DNA of 64,000 nucleotides from Prochlorococcus sp. scB243_495L20. Lineage in GTDB: Bacteria; Cyanobacteriota; Cyanobacteriia; PCC-6307; Cyanobiaceae. A model generated the notes under the pieces. The model did no database searches and was not told where the DNA came from. It was given only the letters and a program-made list of their open reading frames with translations. This document shows positions 20,292 through 30,272 of the stretch, in pieces. Both the position numbers and the translations under genes were made by a program. Every line of letters starts with the position of its first letter. Position 1 is the stretch's first letter. The stretch spans positions 16,223 through 80,222 of the forward strand of contig JFLX01000116.1 of the NCBI GenBank assembly GCA_000634215.1, read 5' to 3'.

Positions 20292-21695
20292 ATGGCATTA
20301 GTTATTCTCCCAGGTTTAAACAATCTCATTGAAGACATTAGTGAGGAAAAAAAGTTACCTCCTAATATCGTGGAATTAGCCTTACGCGAAGCATTATTAA
20401 AAGGATACGAAAAATATAGAAAAACTTTTTACATTGGAGTTAACCAAGATCCATTTGATGAAGAATATTTCAGTAATTTTGATGTTGGACTAGATCTAGA
20501 TGAAGAAGGTTATAGGATATTATCGAGTAAAATAATTGTTGAAGAAGTTGAGAGCGAAGATCATCAAATATCTCTTGTAGAAGTTAAACAAGTAGCTGAT
20601 GATGCGCAAATAGGCGACACAGTTGTTTTAGACGTTACTCCAGAAAAAGAGGATTTTGGGCGCATGGCTGCTTCAACAACAAAGCAAGTTTTAGCCCAAA
20701 AATTAAGAGATCAACAACGAAAAATGATCCAAGAAGAATTTGCGGATTTGGAAGATCCTGTTTTAACTGCAAGAGTTATAAGATTTGAAAGACAATCAGT
20801 AATTATGGGAGTTAGTTCGGGTATTGGTAGACCTGAAGTAGAGGCCGAACTTCCCAAGAGAGATCAATTACCAAATGATAATTATAGAGCGAATGCAACT
20901 TTCAAAGTATTTTTGAAAGAAGTTAGCGAAATTGCAAGAAAAGGGCCGCAACTTTTTGTAAGTAGAGCAAATGCTGGTTTAGTGGTTTATTTATTTGAAA
21001 ATGAAGTCCCAGAAATTCAAGAAGGCACAGTGAAAATTGTTGCTGTTTCAAGAGAAGCCAACCCTCCTTCAAGAGCTGTTGGGCCAAGAACAAAAGTAGC
21101 TGTTGATAGTGTCGAAGAAGAAGTGGACCCTGTAGGTGCCTGTATTGGAGCTAGAGGAGCACGAATTCAACAAGTAGTAAATGAATTAAGAGGAGAAAAA
21201 ATTGATGTTATTAAATGGTCGTCTAATCCAATACAGTATATTTTAAACTCTTTAAGTCCTGCGAAAGTCGATCAAGTAAGAATTGTAGACCCAGCAGGTC
21301 AACATGCGCACGTACTAGTTCCACCTGATCAATTAAGTCTCGCAATTGGTAGAGAAGGTCAAAATGTAAGACTTGCCGCAAGATTAACTGGTTGGAAGAT
21401 TGACGTTAAAAACTCACATGAATACGATCAGGAAGCAGAAGATGCTGTAGTCTCTGAATTAATCATTCAAAGGGAAGAAGAAGAGAATCTCCAGAGAGAA
21501 GCTGAAATAAGATTAGAAGCAGAACAAGCTGAGCGTGCGGCAGAAGATGCAAGATTAAGAGAGCTTTATCCCCTTCCCGAAGATGAAGAAGAATATGGAG
21601 AGGAACAATACGAAGGAGAAGAATTCACAGATAATGATCAATTAGAGACTGTTCAAGATACTGAGATATCTGCCAAAGAGGAGAAAAAACGGTGA
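20292..21695 (+). CDS. nusA: transcription elongation/termination factor NusA
   Basis: This 467-aa RNA-polymerase-binding factor affects pausing, termination and antitermination. It has the N-terminal polymerase-binding domain (1-125), an S1 domain (about 130-205), and two KH domains including DPVGACIGARGARIQQVVNEL and LSLAIGREGQNVRLAARLTGW. A Glu-rich acidic tail (about 385-467) replaces the C-terminal repeats of E. coli NusA. Its TGA stop overlaps the GTG start of ylxR. Confidence 0.97.
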   Translation: MALVILPGLNNLIEDISEEKKLPPNIVELALREALLKGYEKYRKTFYIGVNQDPFDEEYFSNFDVGLDLDEEGYRILSSKIIVEEVESEDHQISLVEVKQVADDAQIGDTVVLDVTPEKEDFGRMAASTTKQVLAQKLRDQQRKMIQEEFADLEDPVLTARVIRFERQSVIMGVSSGIGRPEVEAELPKRDQLPNDNYRANATFKVFLKEVSEIARKGPQLFVSRANAGLVVYLFENEVPEIQEGTVKIVAVSREANPPSRAVGPRTKVAVDSVEEEVDPVGACIGARGARIQQVVNELRGEKIDVIKWSSNPIQYILNSLSPAKVDQVRIVDPAGQHAHVLVPPDQLSLAIGREGQNVRLAARLTGWKIDVKNSHEYDQEAEDAVVSELIIQREEEENLQREAEIRLEAEQAERAAEDARLRELYPLPEDEEEYGEEQYEGEEFTDNDQLETVQDTEISAKEEKKR

Positions 21696-21964
21696 CACAA
21701 CAAATCCCTGTTTTGCGTGTATGCATTTCATGTAGAAAAACATATGACCGGAAAGATCTTTTAAAGATTACCAAAGATTATAAGCAAGGCATCATGCTTC
21801 AAAAGGGAATGGGGAGATCAGCTTACATTTGCAAGTCAAAAAAATGCTACTCAGATTCCAAGATCAAAAAAAAGCTTCAAAAAGCTTTAAAAACAATTTT
21901 AAAGCCTGAATTTATTGAAATTTTTGAAAAAGAAATTACAAGCTACAATAACTATCCCCATTAA
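21692..21964 (+). CDS. ylxR: YlxR family RNA-binding protein (DUF448)
   Basis: This 90-aa basic protein starts at GTG overlapping the nusA stop (GTGA). It has the family pattern RVCISCRKTYDRKDLLKI followed by GMGRSAYICKSKKCY, rich in Cys and Lys. YlxR folds resemble small RNA-binding domains and are almost always encoded between nusA and infB, as here. The exact role is not settled; reports link it to RNase P or regulation in other bacteria. Confidence 0.9.
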   Translation: MTQQIPVLRVCISCRKTYDRKDLLKITKDYKQGIMLQKGMGRSAYICKSKKCYSDSKIKKKLQKALKTILKPEFIEIFEKEITSYNNYPH

Positions 21965-22020
21965 GGGAATATAATTAAATTAAATCCTCTTCAATTCCAA
22001 AAGAGTACAAATCAGATTAA

Positions 22021-25000
22021 ATGACTATCAGCGATAAAATCAGAATTTATGAACTTTCCAGAGACTTAAATCTGGAAAATAAAGATATATTGGATGCCGC
22101 TCAAAAACTTTCAATTTCAGTAAAAAGCCACAGCAGTTCAATTAGTGCAGAGGAAGCAAAAAAAATAAAAAATCTTATTAATAAAAAAAATTCAGATAAA
22201 AAAATTCTTTCTATTAAGAAACCTCCGATTAAAAAAGAAAATTATAAACAAACCAAAGAAAATGAATCTTCAGTTATCTCTTCCATGAAAGGGAAACCTC
22301 TTGAAGACAATCCAAAAAAAAAGCCATTGTTGATTAAACCTCTTAATAAACCTGAGAGTCAAAAAATAATTTCAAATAAACCTACAATTCTTAATAAACC
22401 CACAAATACCAACAGTTCACAATCTCGAGCAAATCTTACAAATAAAAATATAAATAGTAAACCTTCAAATAAGGTAAACCAAGATAAAAAAACTTTTACA
22501 AATAACACAACCCCACCTATCAAAAGTCCGGCAAAACCACCTATTCAACTAATTGCAAAGCCTAAAAATATTAATAATAATGTTAAATCCAATGAATCTT
22601 CCCAGAACATCTCAAGTGCAGGGGATAAAAGACGACTATCAAATAAACCTGATCAAAATACGAACAAACCTACAACAAAAATTTTTAATAATAGAATGAA
22701 AACTCCTGAGCTTGTAGGAGCTCCAATAAGAAGGGAAGATCCAAAAATAAATTCTAATAAGCAAAATAACAATAAGCAAAACATTGCTTTTAAACAAACT
22801 GTCTCAAACAGACCTGGTTCTCCCAATAGACCTGGCATGCCCAATAGGCCTGGTTTAAGAAACAAACCTTCAGATCAAGGCAGACCTGGCTCATTTAATA
22901 GGCAAGGCAATCCCAATAGAACTGGTTCTCCCAATAGACCTGGCATGCCCAATAGGCCTGGTTTAAGAAACAGATCTTCAGATCAAGGCAGACCTGGTTC
23001 ATTTAATAGGCAAAGCGATCCCAGTAGAACTGGTTCTCCCAATAGAACTGGTTCTCCCAATAGACCTGGCATGCCCAATAGGCCTGGCATGCCCAATAAT
23101 AGGCCTGGTTCTAAATTCAATGGCCAAAATTCCTCTGGGATAAAGAAGCCAGTATCACCTAACGAACTTTTACAACTTCAAAAAAATAGTAACTCTGAGA
23201 AAGACAATCTGGGTAAAAAGAATAATGCAAAACAAAATATCGATGCACTTAAGCAGAAGGCGAAAGCGCCTAATAGTCGTCCAAATGCTACTCCAAGTTC
23301 CAAAAAACCTCCTCATAGAGCATTTTCAAATAGTTCAAAGAAACCTGGAAAGACAGACTGGGATGATAGCGCAAAACTTGAAGCATTAAGAAGTAAAAAT
23401 CCGCAAAAACAAAGACAGAAAGTTCATATTATTGGTGAAAATGATGATTCATTAACATCTGAAACCAGTGGATATTCAGGCGAGAAAATTTCAATTTTAT
23501 CAGCAAGTCTGGCACGTCCTAAGAAAGAAAAGTCTGAAGAAACTAAATCTCAAAAATCTATCAAACAATTTAAGAAGAAGAAAAAAGAGACCACAAGACA
23601 AAGGCAGAAAAGGAGAGCAATGGAATTAAAGGCTGCCAAAGAGGCCAAACAAGTAAGACCTGAAATGATAATAGTTCCCGAAGATAATTTAACTGTTCAA
23701 GAATTAGCTGATAAATTAAGCCTTGAAAGTTCTGAAATAATAAAATCTCTTTTCTTCAAAGGCATAACGGCAACTGTTACTCAATCACTTGACTTAGCAA
23801 CTATCGAAACAGTAGCAGAAGAATTTGGGGTGCCTGTTTTACAAGATGATATCCAAGAAGCTGCTGAGAAAACAGTTGATATGATTGAATCTGATGATAT
23901 TGATAATCTAATAAGAAGACCACCTGTTATTACAGTGATGGGTCATGTAGATCATGGCAAAACAAGTCTTTTAGATTCCATTAGAGAATCAAGAGTAGCT
24001 TCGGGGGAAGCAGGAGGCATCACTCAACACATAGGAGCTTATCAAGTTGAATTTGAACATGAATCACAAAAGAAAAAATTAACTTTTCTTGATACCCCTG
24101 GTCATGAAGCCTTTACTGCAATGAGAGCAAGGGGTACAAAGGTTACAGATGTAGCTGTTCTTGTAGTTGCTGCAGATGATGGTTGTAGACCTCAAACACT
24201 GGAAGCCATTAGTCATGCAAGAGCTGCAAAAGTACCAATTGTCGTTGCAATAAATAAAATTGATAAAGAAGGGGCTTCTCCAGACAAAGTAAAGCAGGAA
24301 CTATCAGAAAAAGATTTAATTGCTGAAGATTGGGGAGGCGATACAGTGATGGTTCCAGTAAGTGCAATCAAAAAACAAAACATTGATAAATTACTCGAAA
24401 TGATCTTATTAGTTTCAGAGGTAGAAGATCTACAAGCTAACCCTGATAGATTTGCAAAAGGTACTGTGATTGAGGCCCACCTAGACAAAGCAAAAGGACC
24501 TGTGGCTACTTTGTTAGTACAAAATGGAACCTTGAAATCTGGAGATGTTTTAGCTGCGGGTTCAGTCCTTGGAAAAATTAGAGCAATGGTTGATGAACAT
24601 GGTAATAGAATCAAAGAAGCAGGGCCATCATTCCCAGTGGAAGCCCTAGGCTTCAGTGAAGTACCCACTGCAGGGGATGAATTCGAAGTTTACCCTGATG
24701 AGAAAACTGGTCGAGCCATTGTCGGAGAAAGGGCAACAGATGCTAGAGCCACAAAATTAGCTCAGCAAATGGCCTCTAGAAGAGTCAGCTTATCATCCTT
24801 ATCAACTAAAGCAAATGATGGAGAACTTAAGGAGTTAAACTTAATTCTCAAGGCAGATGTTCAAGGTAGTGTTGAAGCGATATTAGGATCACTAGAACAG
24901 TTGCCAAAAAATGAGGTTCAAGTCAGAGTCCTACTTTCTGCTCCAGGAGAAATAACTGAGACAGACATCGATCTCGCTGCTGCATCTGGATCGGTAATCA

Positions 25001-25443
25001 TTGGATTTAACACCTCATTGGCTTCTGGAGCGAAGAGAGCAGCTGATGCTAATGACGTTGATATAAGAGAATATGAAGTAATCTATAAACTCTTAGAAGA
25101 TATTCAGTTGGCCATGGAAGGGCTACTTGAACCCGATCTTGTCGAAGAATCATTAGGTCAAGCTGAAGTTAGAGCAACTTTCGCAGTTGGTAAAGGAGCT
25201 ATTGCGGGCTGTTATATACAAAATGGCAAATTACAAAGGAATTGTTCTCTGAGAGTTATTAGATCAGAGAAAGTAATATTTGAGGGTAATTTAGACTCTC
25301 TAAAAAGAGCTAAAGATGATGTAAAAGAAGTAAACACAGGGTTTGAGTGTGGAGTTGGCTGCGATAAATTCTCTTCATGGATTGAAGGAGATGTAATAGA
25401 AGCATTCAAATTTGTCACTAAAAAGAGGACCTTATCACAATAA
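22021..25443 (+). CDS. infB: translation initiation factor IF-2 with expanded disordered N-terminus
   Basis: This is a 1140-aa GTPase that delivers fMet-tRNA to the 30S subunit and promotes subunit joining. The IF2_N domain is at 1-50. A long low-complexity linker (about 55-620) contains Pro/Asn/Arg/Gly repeats. A second IF2_N-like domain ([15 protein letters not shown]) follows. The G domain has GHVDHGKTS at 641-649, DTPGHEAF and NKID, then domains II-IV complete the protein. The linker holds an in-frame 108-bp tandem duplication. It is the last gene of the rimP-nusA-ylxR-infB cluster, with a 56-bp gap after ylxR. Confidence 0.97.
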   Translation: MTISDKIRIYELSRDLNLENKDILDAAQKLSISVKSHSSSISAEEAKKIKNLINKKNSDKKILSIKKPPIKKENYKQTKENESSVISSMKGKPLEDNPKKKPLLIKPLNKPESQKIISNKPTILNKPTNTNSSQSRANLTNKNINSKPSNKVNQDKKTFTNNTTPPIKSPAKPPIQLIAKPKNINNNVKSNESSQNISSAGDKRRLSNKPDQNTNKPTTKIFNNRMKTPELVGAPIRREDPKINSNKQNNNKQNIAFKQTVSNRPGSPNRPGMPNRPGLRNKPSDQGRPGSFNRQGNPNRTGSPNRPGMPNRPGLRNRSSDQGRPGSFNRQSDPSRTGSPNRTGSPNRPGMPNRPGMPNNRPGSKFNGQNSSGIKKPVSPNELLQLQKNSNSEKDNLGKKNNAKQNIDALKQKAKAPNSRPNATPSSKKPPHRAFSNSSKKPGKTDWDDSAKLEALRSKNPQKQRQKVHIIGENDDSLTSETSGYSGEKISILSASLARPKKEKSEETKSQKSIKQFKKKKKETTRQRQKRRAMELKAAKEAKQVRPEMIIVPEDNLTVQELADKLSLESSEIIKSLFFKGITATVTQSLDLATIETVAEEFGVPVLQDDIQEAAEKTVDMIESDDIDNLIRRPPVITVMGHVDHGKTSLLDSIRESRVASGEAGGITQHIGAYQVEFEHESQKKKLTFLDTPGHEAFTAMRARGTKVTDVAVLVVAADDGCRPQTLEAISHARAAKVPIVVAINKIDKEGASPDKVKQELSEKDLIAEDWGGDTVMVPVSAIKKQNIDKLLEMILLVSEVEDLQANPDRFAKGTVIEAHLDKAKGPVATLLVQNGTLKSGDVLAAGSVLGKIRAMVDEHGNRIKEAGPSFPVEALGFSEVPTAGDEFEVYPDEKTGRAIVGERATDARATKLAQQMASRRVSLSSLSTKANDGELKELNLILKADVQGSVEAILGSLEQLPKNEVQVRVLLSAPGEITETDIDLAAASGSVIIGFNTSLASGAKRAADANDVDIREYEVIYKLLEDIQLAMEGLLEPDLVEESLGQAEVRATFAVGKGAIAGCYIQNGKLQRNCSLRVIRSEKVIFEGNLDSLKRAKDDVKEVNTGFECGVGCDKFSSWIEGDVIEAFKFVTKKRTLSQ
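22816..23110 (+). repeat. in-frame 108-bp tandem repeat within infB
   Basis: Two adjacent 108-bp copies (22816-22923 and 22924-23031) encode near-identical 36-residue units starting [17 protein letters not shown] third, partial copy from 23032 is built from shorter GSPNRT and GMPNRP subrepeats (18-bp steps). Copies differ by a few bases, so the duplication is recent but not brand new. It lies wholly in the disordered linker of IF-2. Confidence 0.95.
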
Positions 25444-25456
25444 TTAAACATCTAGC

Positions 25457-25489
25457 TTATTAATCTTTATTTCTGTCAAAGATTAATAA
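25457..25489. terminator. AT-rich inverted repeat between convergent infB and the Rep27-like gene
   Basis: Perfect 12-bp arms (TTATTAATCTTT at 25457-25468 and its complement at 25478-25489) flank a 9-nt loop. The dyad begins 14 bp after the infB stop and covers the stop codon of the opposing gene. It could act as a shared bidirectional terminator or 3' stabiliser, but it is AT-rich and lacks a clean U-tract. Confidence 0.5.
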
Positions 25490-25696
25490 AGTGGGAAATA
25501 TTATACAAGCACCCAACTGTATGAGAAGATTATTTTGCTGCAATTCAGTTCCGCTTGCAATTCTCGAAAGCATTATTATAAGTCCCAAAAATGCAGAACC
25601 GCTAAAAGCTATCCACAAGATTCTTCTCAATCCTTTGAAAGGAGCTTGAGATTCCTTTAATAATTTCTTTTTCAATTCAGGATCTATTTTTGACAT
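25460..25696 (-). CDS. small membrane protein, LPA1/Rep27-like (DUF3493)
   Basis: This 78-aa protein is MSKIDPELKKKLLKESQAPF followed by KGLRRILWIAF. It has two hydrophobic spans (about 28-45 and 56-72) and a short charged tail. I chose ATG at 25696 over an upstream in-frame TTG at 25708. The opening LLKESQAPFKGLRR resembles the DUF3493 family, whose plant and algal members assist photosystem II assembly. That link rests on recalled family knowledge and is moderate at best. It converges on infB. Confidence 0.6.
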   Translation of the reverse strand: MSKIDPELKKKLLKESQAPFKGLRRILWIAFSGSAFLGLIIMLSRIASGTELQQNNLLIQLGACIIFPTLLIFDRNKD

Positions 25697-25750
25697 AAAT
25701 TTTTTCAATTATAAAATTAAGTCTATACGAAAAATTCAATATTTAATTTG

Positions 25751-25822
25751 GCCGGTATAGCTCAGCGGCAGAGCAACTGTCTCGTAAACAGTAGGTCATT
25801 GGTTCAATTCCAATTATCGGCA
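25751..25822 (+). tRNA. trnT: tRNA-Thr (CGU anticodon)
   Basis: This 72-nt tRNA has an acceptor stem GCCGGTA pairing with TATCGGC (one G-U pair) and discriminator A. The anticodon arm is ACTGT-CTCGTAA-ACAGT, giving anticodon CGT, which reads ACG. The T arm contains GGTTCAATTCC. CCA is not encoded. A glycosyltransferase gene begins 18 bp after its 3' end. Confidence 0.93.
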
Positions 25823-25840
25823 CTTATAAAGCAAATTAAA

Positions 25841-27394
25841 ATGGTTAATAAAATTTTAAAATTTAGATATCTTTGGAAATTATTTGTTTTTATTCCTCTT
25901 TTATTTTATTTTGGCAAAAGAAGTTACATTGCATTTGATGAAGGTTTTTATGCACTACAAGCTAGATGGATATTAGAAAAAGGTAATTGGACAATTCCAC
26001 TTTGGTGGGATGAATATGTTTTAGATAGAACAATTGGATTACAGTTTTTAATAGCAAAGTCACAAGACTTATTCGGAAGAAATATTTTTTTTGCATATCT
26101 ACCAACAACAGTCGCTTCAATATTTATGCTGTTTGCAACTTATAAATTACATGAAGAATTATTTAATAAAAAATATGCAATTATATCTCCACTAATCCTT
26201 GCTACTACATATTTATGGTTTGACTACTCACACTTAGCCACTCAAGATATTGTTTATTCAAGTTTAGTAACTATTGGTGTATTAGCTTTAGTCAAAATAA
26301 AAAGTAAAAAAAACAAATTCTATATTCTGCTTTTTGGAATTTGGATTGGTTTAGCTTTTATGATGAAAACTTTTTTAGTTTTTGTACCGTTATTATCACT
26401 CATACCATACATTTTTTTAAAAAAAAATTTTTTATTCATCAAATTCTTTTGGTTAGGACTACTAATTGGATTTATTCCTTTTTTATTCTGGACGTTTTCT
26501 ATTAACCCTTATTTAGACAAAAATATTATTTTTTACTTAGTTGAAAAGTTTAACTTTCTATCAAGTAAAAATACTTTTACAAACCCTTTCTATTATTATT
26601 TCTGGAATTTACCCGTAACATTTCTACCATGGAGTTTTTTCGCAATTATTGGCACAATATACAATATTTCTCAAAATAAAGAGAATAAATATATACTTGC
26701 TTTTGTGCCCTTAATTTTGATAGCAACCCTTAGCATTTTCTCTACAAAAACACCCTACTATCCCCTTCAAATCTCATCTATTTTTTCATTAAATACTTAT
26801 TTAGGAATAAAATATATATTTAATTCTTATAGATATAGTCGATTTTTTATATTTATAACTTCAAAAATAATTCCATTATTTATAGTTGCCCTAACTTTCA
26901 CATATTATTTTTTCTTTAAAAATTCAATTAACTTTAATACAAAGGAAAATACATTTATAATTCTTGGATTATTATCTTTCGGCTTATCTTGGTCATTCAT
27001 AAAACATAAAAATTCGTTCAAAAAAATATTAATAACTTTAATAATTGGGCCATACTTATTCACATCATTTATTTTGCAATCAGGTTTATTCACTGATAGA
27101 TCTAGAGAATTAAGAGAGAAAATGGAATATGTTTCATCCCTTGATTTAGTAAAAAATCAAACGATAATGGTTGATAAAAATGGAATCAACAACTCTGAAA
27201 CGCAATCAAAAATCATAAGGATTTCTTTGTTAACTCCTAAATTAGGTGGGGGATTAGAAAGTATTAATCAATTAAAAAAATCTGAATTAGCATGGACAAC
27301 TGACCTTAAAACAATTAAAAGTAATGATGATTCTTTTGAAATGATATACGAAAATGATGTTTTAGATCCGTGGAAATTAATATTAAAAAAGTAA
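25841..27394 (+). CDS. GT39/ArnT-like membrane glycosyltransferase
   Basis: This 517-aa multi-pass membrane protein is rich in Phe, Ile and Leu. Its early loop YIAFDEGFYALQARWILEKGNW carries the acidic motif (DE) typical of GT-C enzymes such as ArnT and protein O-mannosyltransferases. These move a sugar from a polyprenyl-phosphate donor to lipid or protein on the outer face of the membrane. About 10-12 hydrophobic segments are visible, with a polar C-terminal domain from about residue 425. The start is the ATG at 25841; an apparent upstream extension would run through the tRNA and is rejected. The acceptor is unknown. Confidence 0.78.
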   Translation: MVNKILKFRYLWKLFVFIPLLFYFGKRSYIAFDEGFYALQARWILEKGNWTIPLWWDEYVLDRTIGLQFLIAKSQDLFGRNIFFAYLPTTVASIFMLFATYKLHEELFNKKYAIISPLILATTYLWFDYSHLATQDIVYSSLVTIGVLALVKIKSKKNKFYILLFGIWIGLAFMMKTFLVFVPLLSLIPYIFLKKNFLFIKFFWLGLLIGFIPFLFWTFSINPYLDKNIIFYLVEKFNFLSSKNTFTNPFYYYFWNLPVTFLPWSFFAIIGTIYNISQNKENKYILAFVPLILIATLSIFSTKTPYYPLQISSIFSLNTYLGIKYIFNSYRYSRFFIFITSKIIPLFIVALTFTYYFFFKNSINFNTKENTFIILGLLSFGLSWSFIKHKNSFKKILITLIIGPYLFTSFILQSGLFTDRSRELREKMEYVSSLDLVKNQTIMVDKNGINNSETQSKIIRISLLTPKLGGGLESINQLKKSELAWTTDLKTIKSNDDSFEMIYENDVLDPWKLILKK

Positions 27395-27404
27395 ACAATC
27401 CATA

Positions 27405-27410
27405 TATAAT
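27405..27410 (+). promoter_or_regulatory. candidate -10 element for the GT2 gene
   Basis: TATAAT in the 41-bp gap after the GT39 gene is 25 bp upstream of the next ATG, implying a leader of about 19 nt. No -35 match is evident. It suggests the GT2 gene can be expressed separately from its upstream neighbour. Confidence 0.35.
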
Positions 27411-27435
27411 TAGTTGTCGTTTGTAATCTGTATTA

Positions 27436-28527
27436 ATGAGATCTGTTAATAGTTGGAATTTAACTAATAAAAAACTTCATCAATTATTCAAAGACAATAA
27501 CGAATTTATTTCTATTAAAGTCCGTGGGAATACTTGGGAGCCAATTACTAGATGGCTAAGATTAGATTCAAGAATTTTTAGAGAAACTACTAGCAAAGCA
27601 AGAATAACTTTATGCGATATCGAATCTCTAGCAGAAATTTATAACTACAGATCAATTAGATGGAAAGCAAAAAAACTAACTCCTATGCCCACTAAGGCAA
27701 TTCCACAATCGATTAAAAATATTTTTCGTAAAATACCAATCATAAAACAACTAGCTTATGAACTCGAAATAGTTTTTTATAAATATAGTGAAGATATTTC
27801 TGAAGATTTAATATCAATAGTAATTCCTGCAAGAAATGAAGCTGGTAATAAAGAACTTTTAATTAATGCTTTAAATAAATTCAAAAATATACCCAATAAA
27901 TTAGAAATTATATTTGTTGAGGGTAATAGCAATGATAATACATATGAGATTTTGAAAGAATTAAAAGAAAATTTCTCAAACTTCTTCAAGATATCTCTCT
28001 TAAAACAAACTTCTAAAGGGAAGAAAAATGCAGTCGTGGAAGGGTTTAATATTTCTTCAGGTGAGACCCTCGCCATAATTGATAGTGATTTTACTGTAGA
28101 TATTGATGACAGTATTGCAGCAATTATGGAATCAACCAAAAATAAAAATATCCTAATTAATTGCGCCCGCACAACTTTTCCAATGGAAAAAGATGCAATG
28201 AGATGGGCAAACTATATAGGAAATAGACTCTTCGCAATTTTTCTATCAATTCTCATAAATAAGCCAGTATCAGATTCACTCTGTGGAACAAAAGTTTTTT
28301 CAAGAAAATTCTTTAAACTTATGAAAGAGAACGGAAGTTGGGATTCCAAGTCTGACCCATTTGGAGACTTTACAATAATATTTGAAGCTGCGAACAATAA
28401 CATTAAAATACTAAATTACCCTGTCAGGTATTACGCTAGGAAATCTGGAGCACCAAATATATCTAGATGGGTAGATGGATTAAAACTTCTCAAAGTATGC
28501 TGGATTTATATGATTTCTGATATCTGA
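27436..28527 (+). CDS. glycosyltransferase family 2 protein with unique N-terminal region
   Basis: This 363-aa protein has a GT-A fold domain from about residue 125: ISIVIPARNEAGNK, EIIFVEGNSNDNTYEIL and the metal/nucleotide-binding LAIIDSDF (DxD-like). The first 120 residues do not resemble a standard GT2 domain and have no membrane span. The C-terminus lacks the paired helices of DPM/GtrB-type enzymes, so a soluble or peripheral enzyme is likely. It lies between the GT39 and radical SAM genes on the same strand. Its substrate is unknown. Confidence 0.78.
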   Translation: MRSVNSWNLTNKKLHQLFKDNNEFISIKVRGNTWEPITRWLRLDSRIFRETTSKARITLCDIESLAEIYNYRSIRWKAKKLTPMPTKAIPQSIKNIFRKIPIIKQLAYELEIVFYKYSEDISEDLISIVIPARNEAGNKELLINALNKFKNIPNKLEIIFVEGNSNDNTYEILKELKENFSNFFKISLLKQTSKGKKNAVVEGFNISSGETLAIIDSDFTVDIDDSIAAIMESTKNKNILINCARTTFPMEKDAMRWANYIGNRLFAIFLSILINKPVSDSLCGTKVFSRKFFKLMKENGSWDSKSDPFGDFTIIFEAANNNIKILNYPVRYYARKSGAPNISRWVDGLKLLKVCWIYMISDI

Positions 28528-28632
28528 ATTAAATAAAATTTCGCATGTATTTTCTTAGGATTTTTAATTTCTCCAAATTAGTAATAAAGTAGTTAGATTC
28601 ATAAAGGAAATAAATTCATTAAATTTCATGAC

Positions 28633-30252
28633 ATGAATTTTAATTTGAAGCTCGAAAAATTAAATAAAAGAAAATACCAAAGAAAGAACTATGGAAAAAT
28701 ATTAACTGTAAGATTGCCATGTAATCCAATATTTCCAATAGGTCCTATTTACTTAGCAGACCATATTCATAAGTGTTTTCCAAGTATAGAGCAGCAATTT
28801 ATTGATCTAGCAATAATTCCATCTAATAAAGTTTCTAAATATTTAGCCAGAAAAATTGATCAATTTAGACCACACCTAATCATTTTTTCATGGAGAGATA
28901 TACAAATTTATGCACCTGTTGATGGTAGAAGTGGAAATCCACTACAAAACTCTTTTGAAGTTTTTTACTCAAAAAATATCATTAAAAAAATTAGAGGTTC
29001 CTGGGGAGGATTACAATTAATTGCATCTCATTATGGAGAAATATATAGAAATACTTCTTTAGTCAAGATGGGACTAAAAAGAGCACAAAAATACAATAAA
29101 AATGTAAAAGTAATTTTAGGTGGTGGTGCTGTTAGTGTCTTCTATGAACAATTAGGAAATCTACTCCCAAAAGGAATTGTTATTTCAGTTGGAGAGGGAG
29201 AAAATCTCATAGAAAAAATCATTAGAGGAGATTCAATAGAGGAAGAAAGATGTTACATTGCTGGACAAAAACCTCGGAACAAATTAATACATGAACAACC
29301 TTCAGGCACTGTTAAAACTGCCTGCAACTATAAATATATTAAATCAATATGGTCTGAATTCGATTGGTATATAGAAGGTGGCGATTATTACGTAGGGGTA
29401 CAAACAAAAAGAGGTTGTCCTCATAATTGTTGTTTCTGTGTATACACAGTTGTGGAGGGGAAGCAAGTTCGCGTTAATCCTGTTAAGGAAGTAATCAAAG
29501 AAATGAAGCAATTATATGATCTTGGAGTAAGGGGATTTTGGTTTACAGATGCACAGTTTATTCCAGCCAAAAAACATATTGAAGATGCAAAAACGCTTTT
29601 GCGAGCAATTAAGGACCAAGGCTGGGACGATATAAATTGGGCTGCATACATAAGAGCAGATAATATTGATGCTGAGCTTGCTCAGCTTATGGTTGATACA
29701 GGTATGAGCTATTTTGAAATAGGTATCACCTCGGGATCTCAAGAACTTGTTAGAAAAATGAGATTAGCGTATGACCTTAAAACTGTATTAAATAATTGCA
29801 GAATGCTAGTCAAATCAGGTTTCAAGAATCATGTTTCAGTCAATTATTCATTTAATGTTTTTGATGAAACGCCCAGTACTATAAGACAAACAATTGCTTA
29901 CCATAGAGAATTAGAAAATATTTTTGGTAAAGGCTTAGTTGATCCAGCTATATTCTTTATAGGTTTGCAACCTCACACTCTTCTTGAGAAGTACGCCCTG
30001 GAACATAAAATTCTGAAGCCAAATTATAATCCAATGAGCATGATGCCCTGGACAGCGAGAAAACTTCTTTGGAATCCAGGCTCACTAGGGGAAAAACTTG
30101 GTCAGGTTTGCTTAGAAGCTTTTGATAATCCAGAAGACGAATTTGGCAAAACAGTTATTGACATTCTTGAAAGAGAATATGGAAAGTCCTCCTTAAAAGA
30201 TTCCCTAAAAGTCCCTCCTCTATCAGAAAGGAAATTAACTCATTCTAATTAA
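28633..30252 (+). CDS. B12-binding-type radical SAM protein
   Basis: This 539-aa protein has an N-terminal region (about 20-220) resembling a cobalamin-binding Rossmann domain, with VKVILGGGAVSVF and ISVGEGENLIEKI. A radical SAM core follows, with Cys262-x3-Cys266-x2-Cys269 (GCPHNCCFC). Downstream segments GFWFTDAQFIPAKKH and FEIGITSGSQELVRKM match the Elp3/MiaB-like barrel. The reaction is unknown. Such enzymes often methylate unactivated carbons or rearrange tetrapyrrole or lipid intermediates. It follows two glycosyltransferase genes on the same strand and converges on clpS. Confidence 0.8.
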   Translation: MNFNLKLEKLNKRKYQRKNYGKILTVRLPCNPIFPIGPIYLADHIHKCFPSIEQQFIDLAIIPSNKVSKYLARKIDQFRPHLIIFSWRDIQIYAPVDGRSGNPLQNSFEVFYSKNIIKKIRGSWGGLQLIASHYGEIYRNTSLVKMGLKRAQKYNKNVKVILGGGAVSVFYEQLGNLLPKGIVISVGEGENLIEKIIRGDSIEEERCYIAGQKPRNKLIHEQPSGTVKTACNYKYIKSIWSEFDWYIEGGDYYVGVQTKRGCPHNCCFCVYTVVEGKQVRVNPVKEVIKEMKQLYDLGVRGFWFTDAQFIPAKKHIEDAKTLLRAIKDQGWDDINWAAYIRADNIDAELAQLMVDTGMSYFEIGITSGSQELVRKMRLAYDLKTVLNNCRMLVKSGFKNHVSVNYSFNVFDETPSTIRQTIAYHRELENIFGKGLVDPAIFFIGLQPHTLLEKYALEHKILKPNYNPMSMMPWTARKLLWNPGSLGEKLGQVCLEAFDNPEDEFGKTVIDILEREYGKSSLKDSLKVPPLSERKLTHSN

Positions 30253-30272
30253 TAATTACAATCGTTATTAAT
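30248..30272. terminator. weak AT-only dyad between convergent genes
   Basis: ATTAATAA (30248-30255) and TTATTAAT (30265-30272) form a perfect 8-bp inverted repeat. It spans the radical SAM gene's stop and the clpS stop. It is a possible shared terminator, but all eight pairs are A-T, so the stem would be unstable. Confidence 0.25.

Noticed and set aside
24213..24668. 151-codon minus-strand frame inside infB
   Set aside because: It is antisense to the conserved GTPase domain; there is no independent support.
25748..25840. Reading frame extending the GT39 gene upstream through the tRNA
   Set aside because: The extension translates the tRNA-Thr sequence itself; a good ATG with typical membrane-protein N-terminus follows at 25841.
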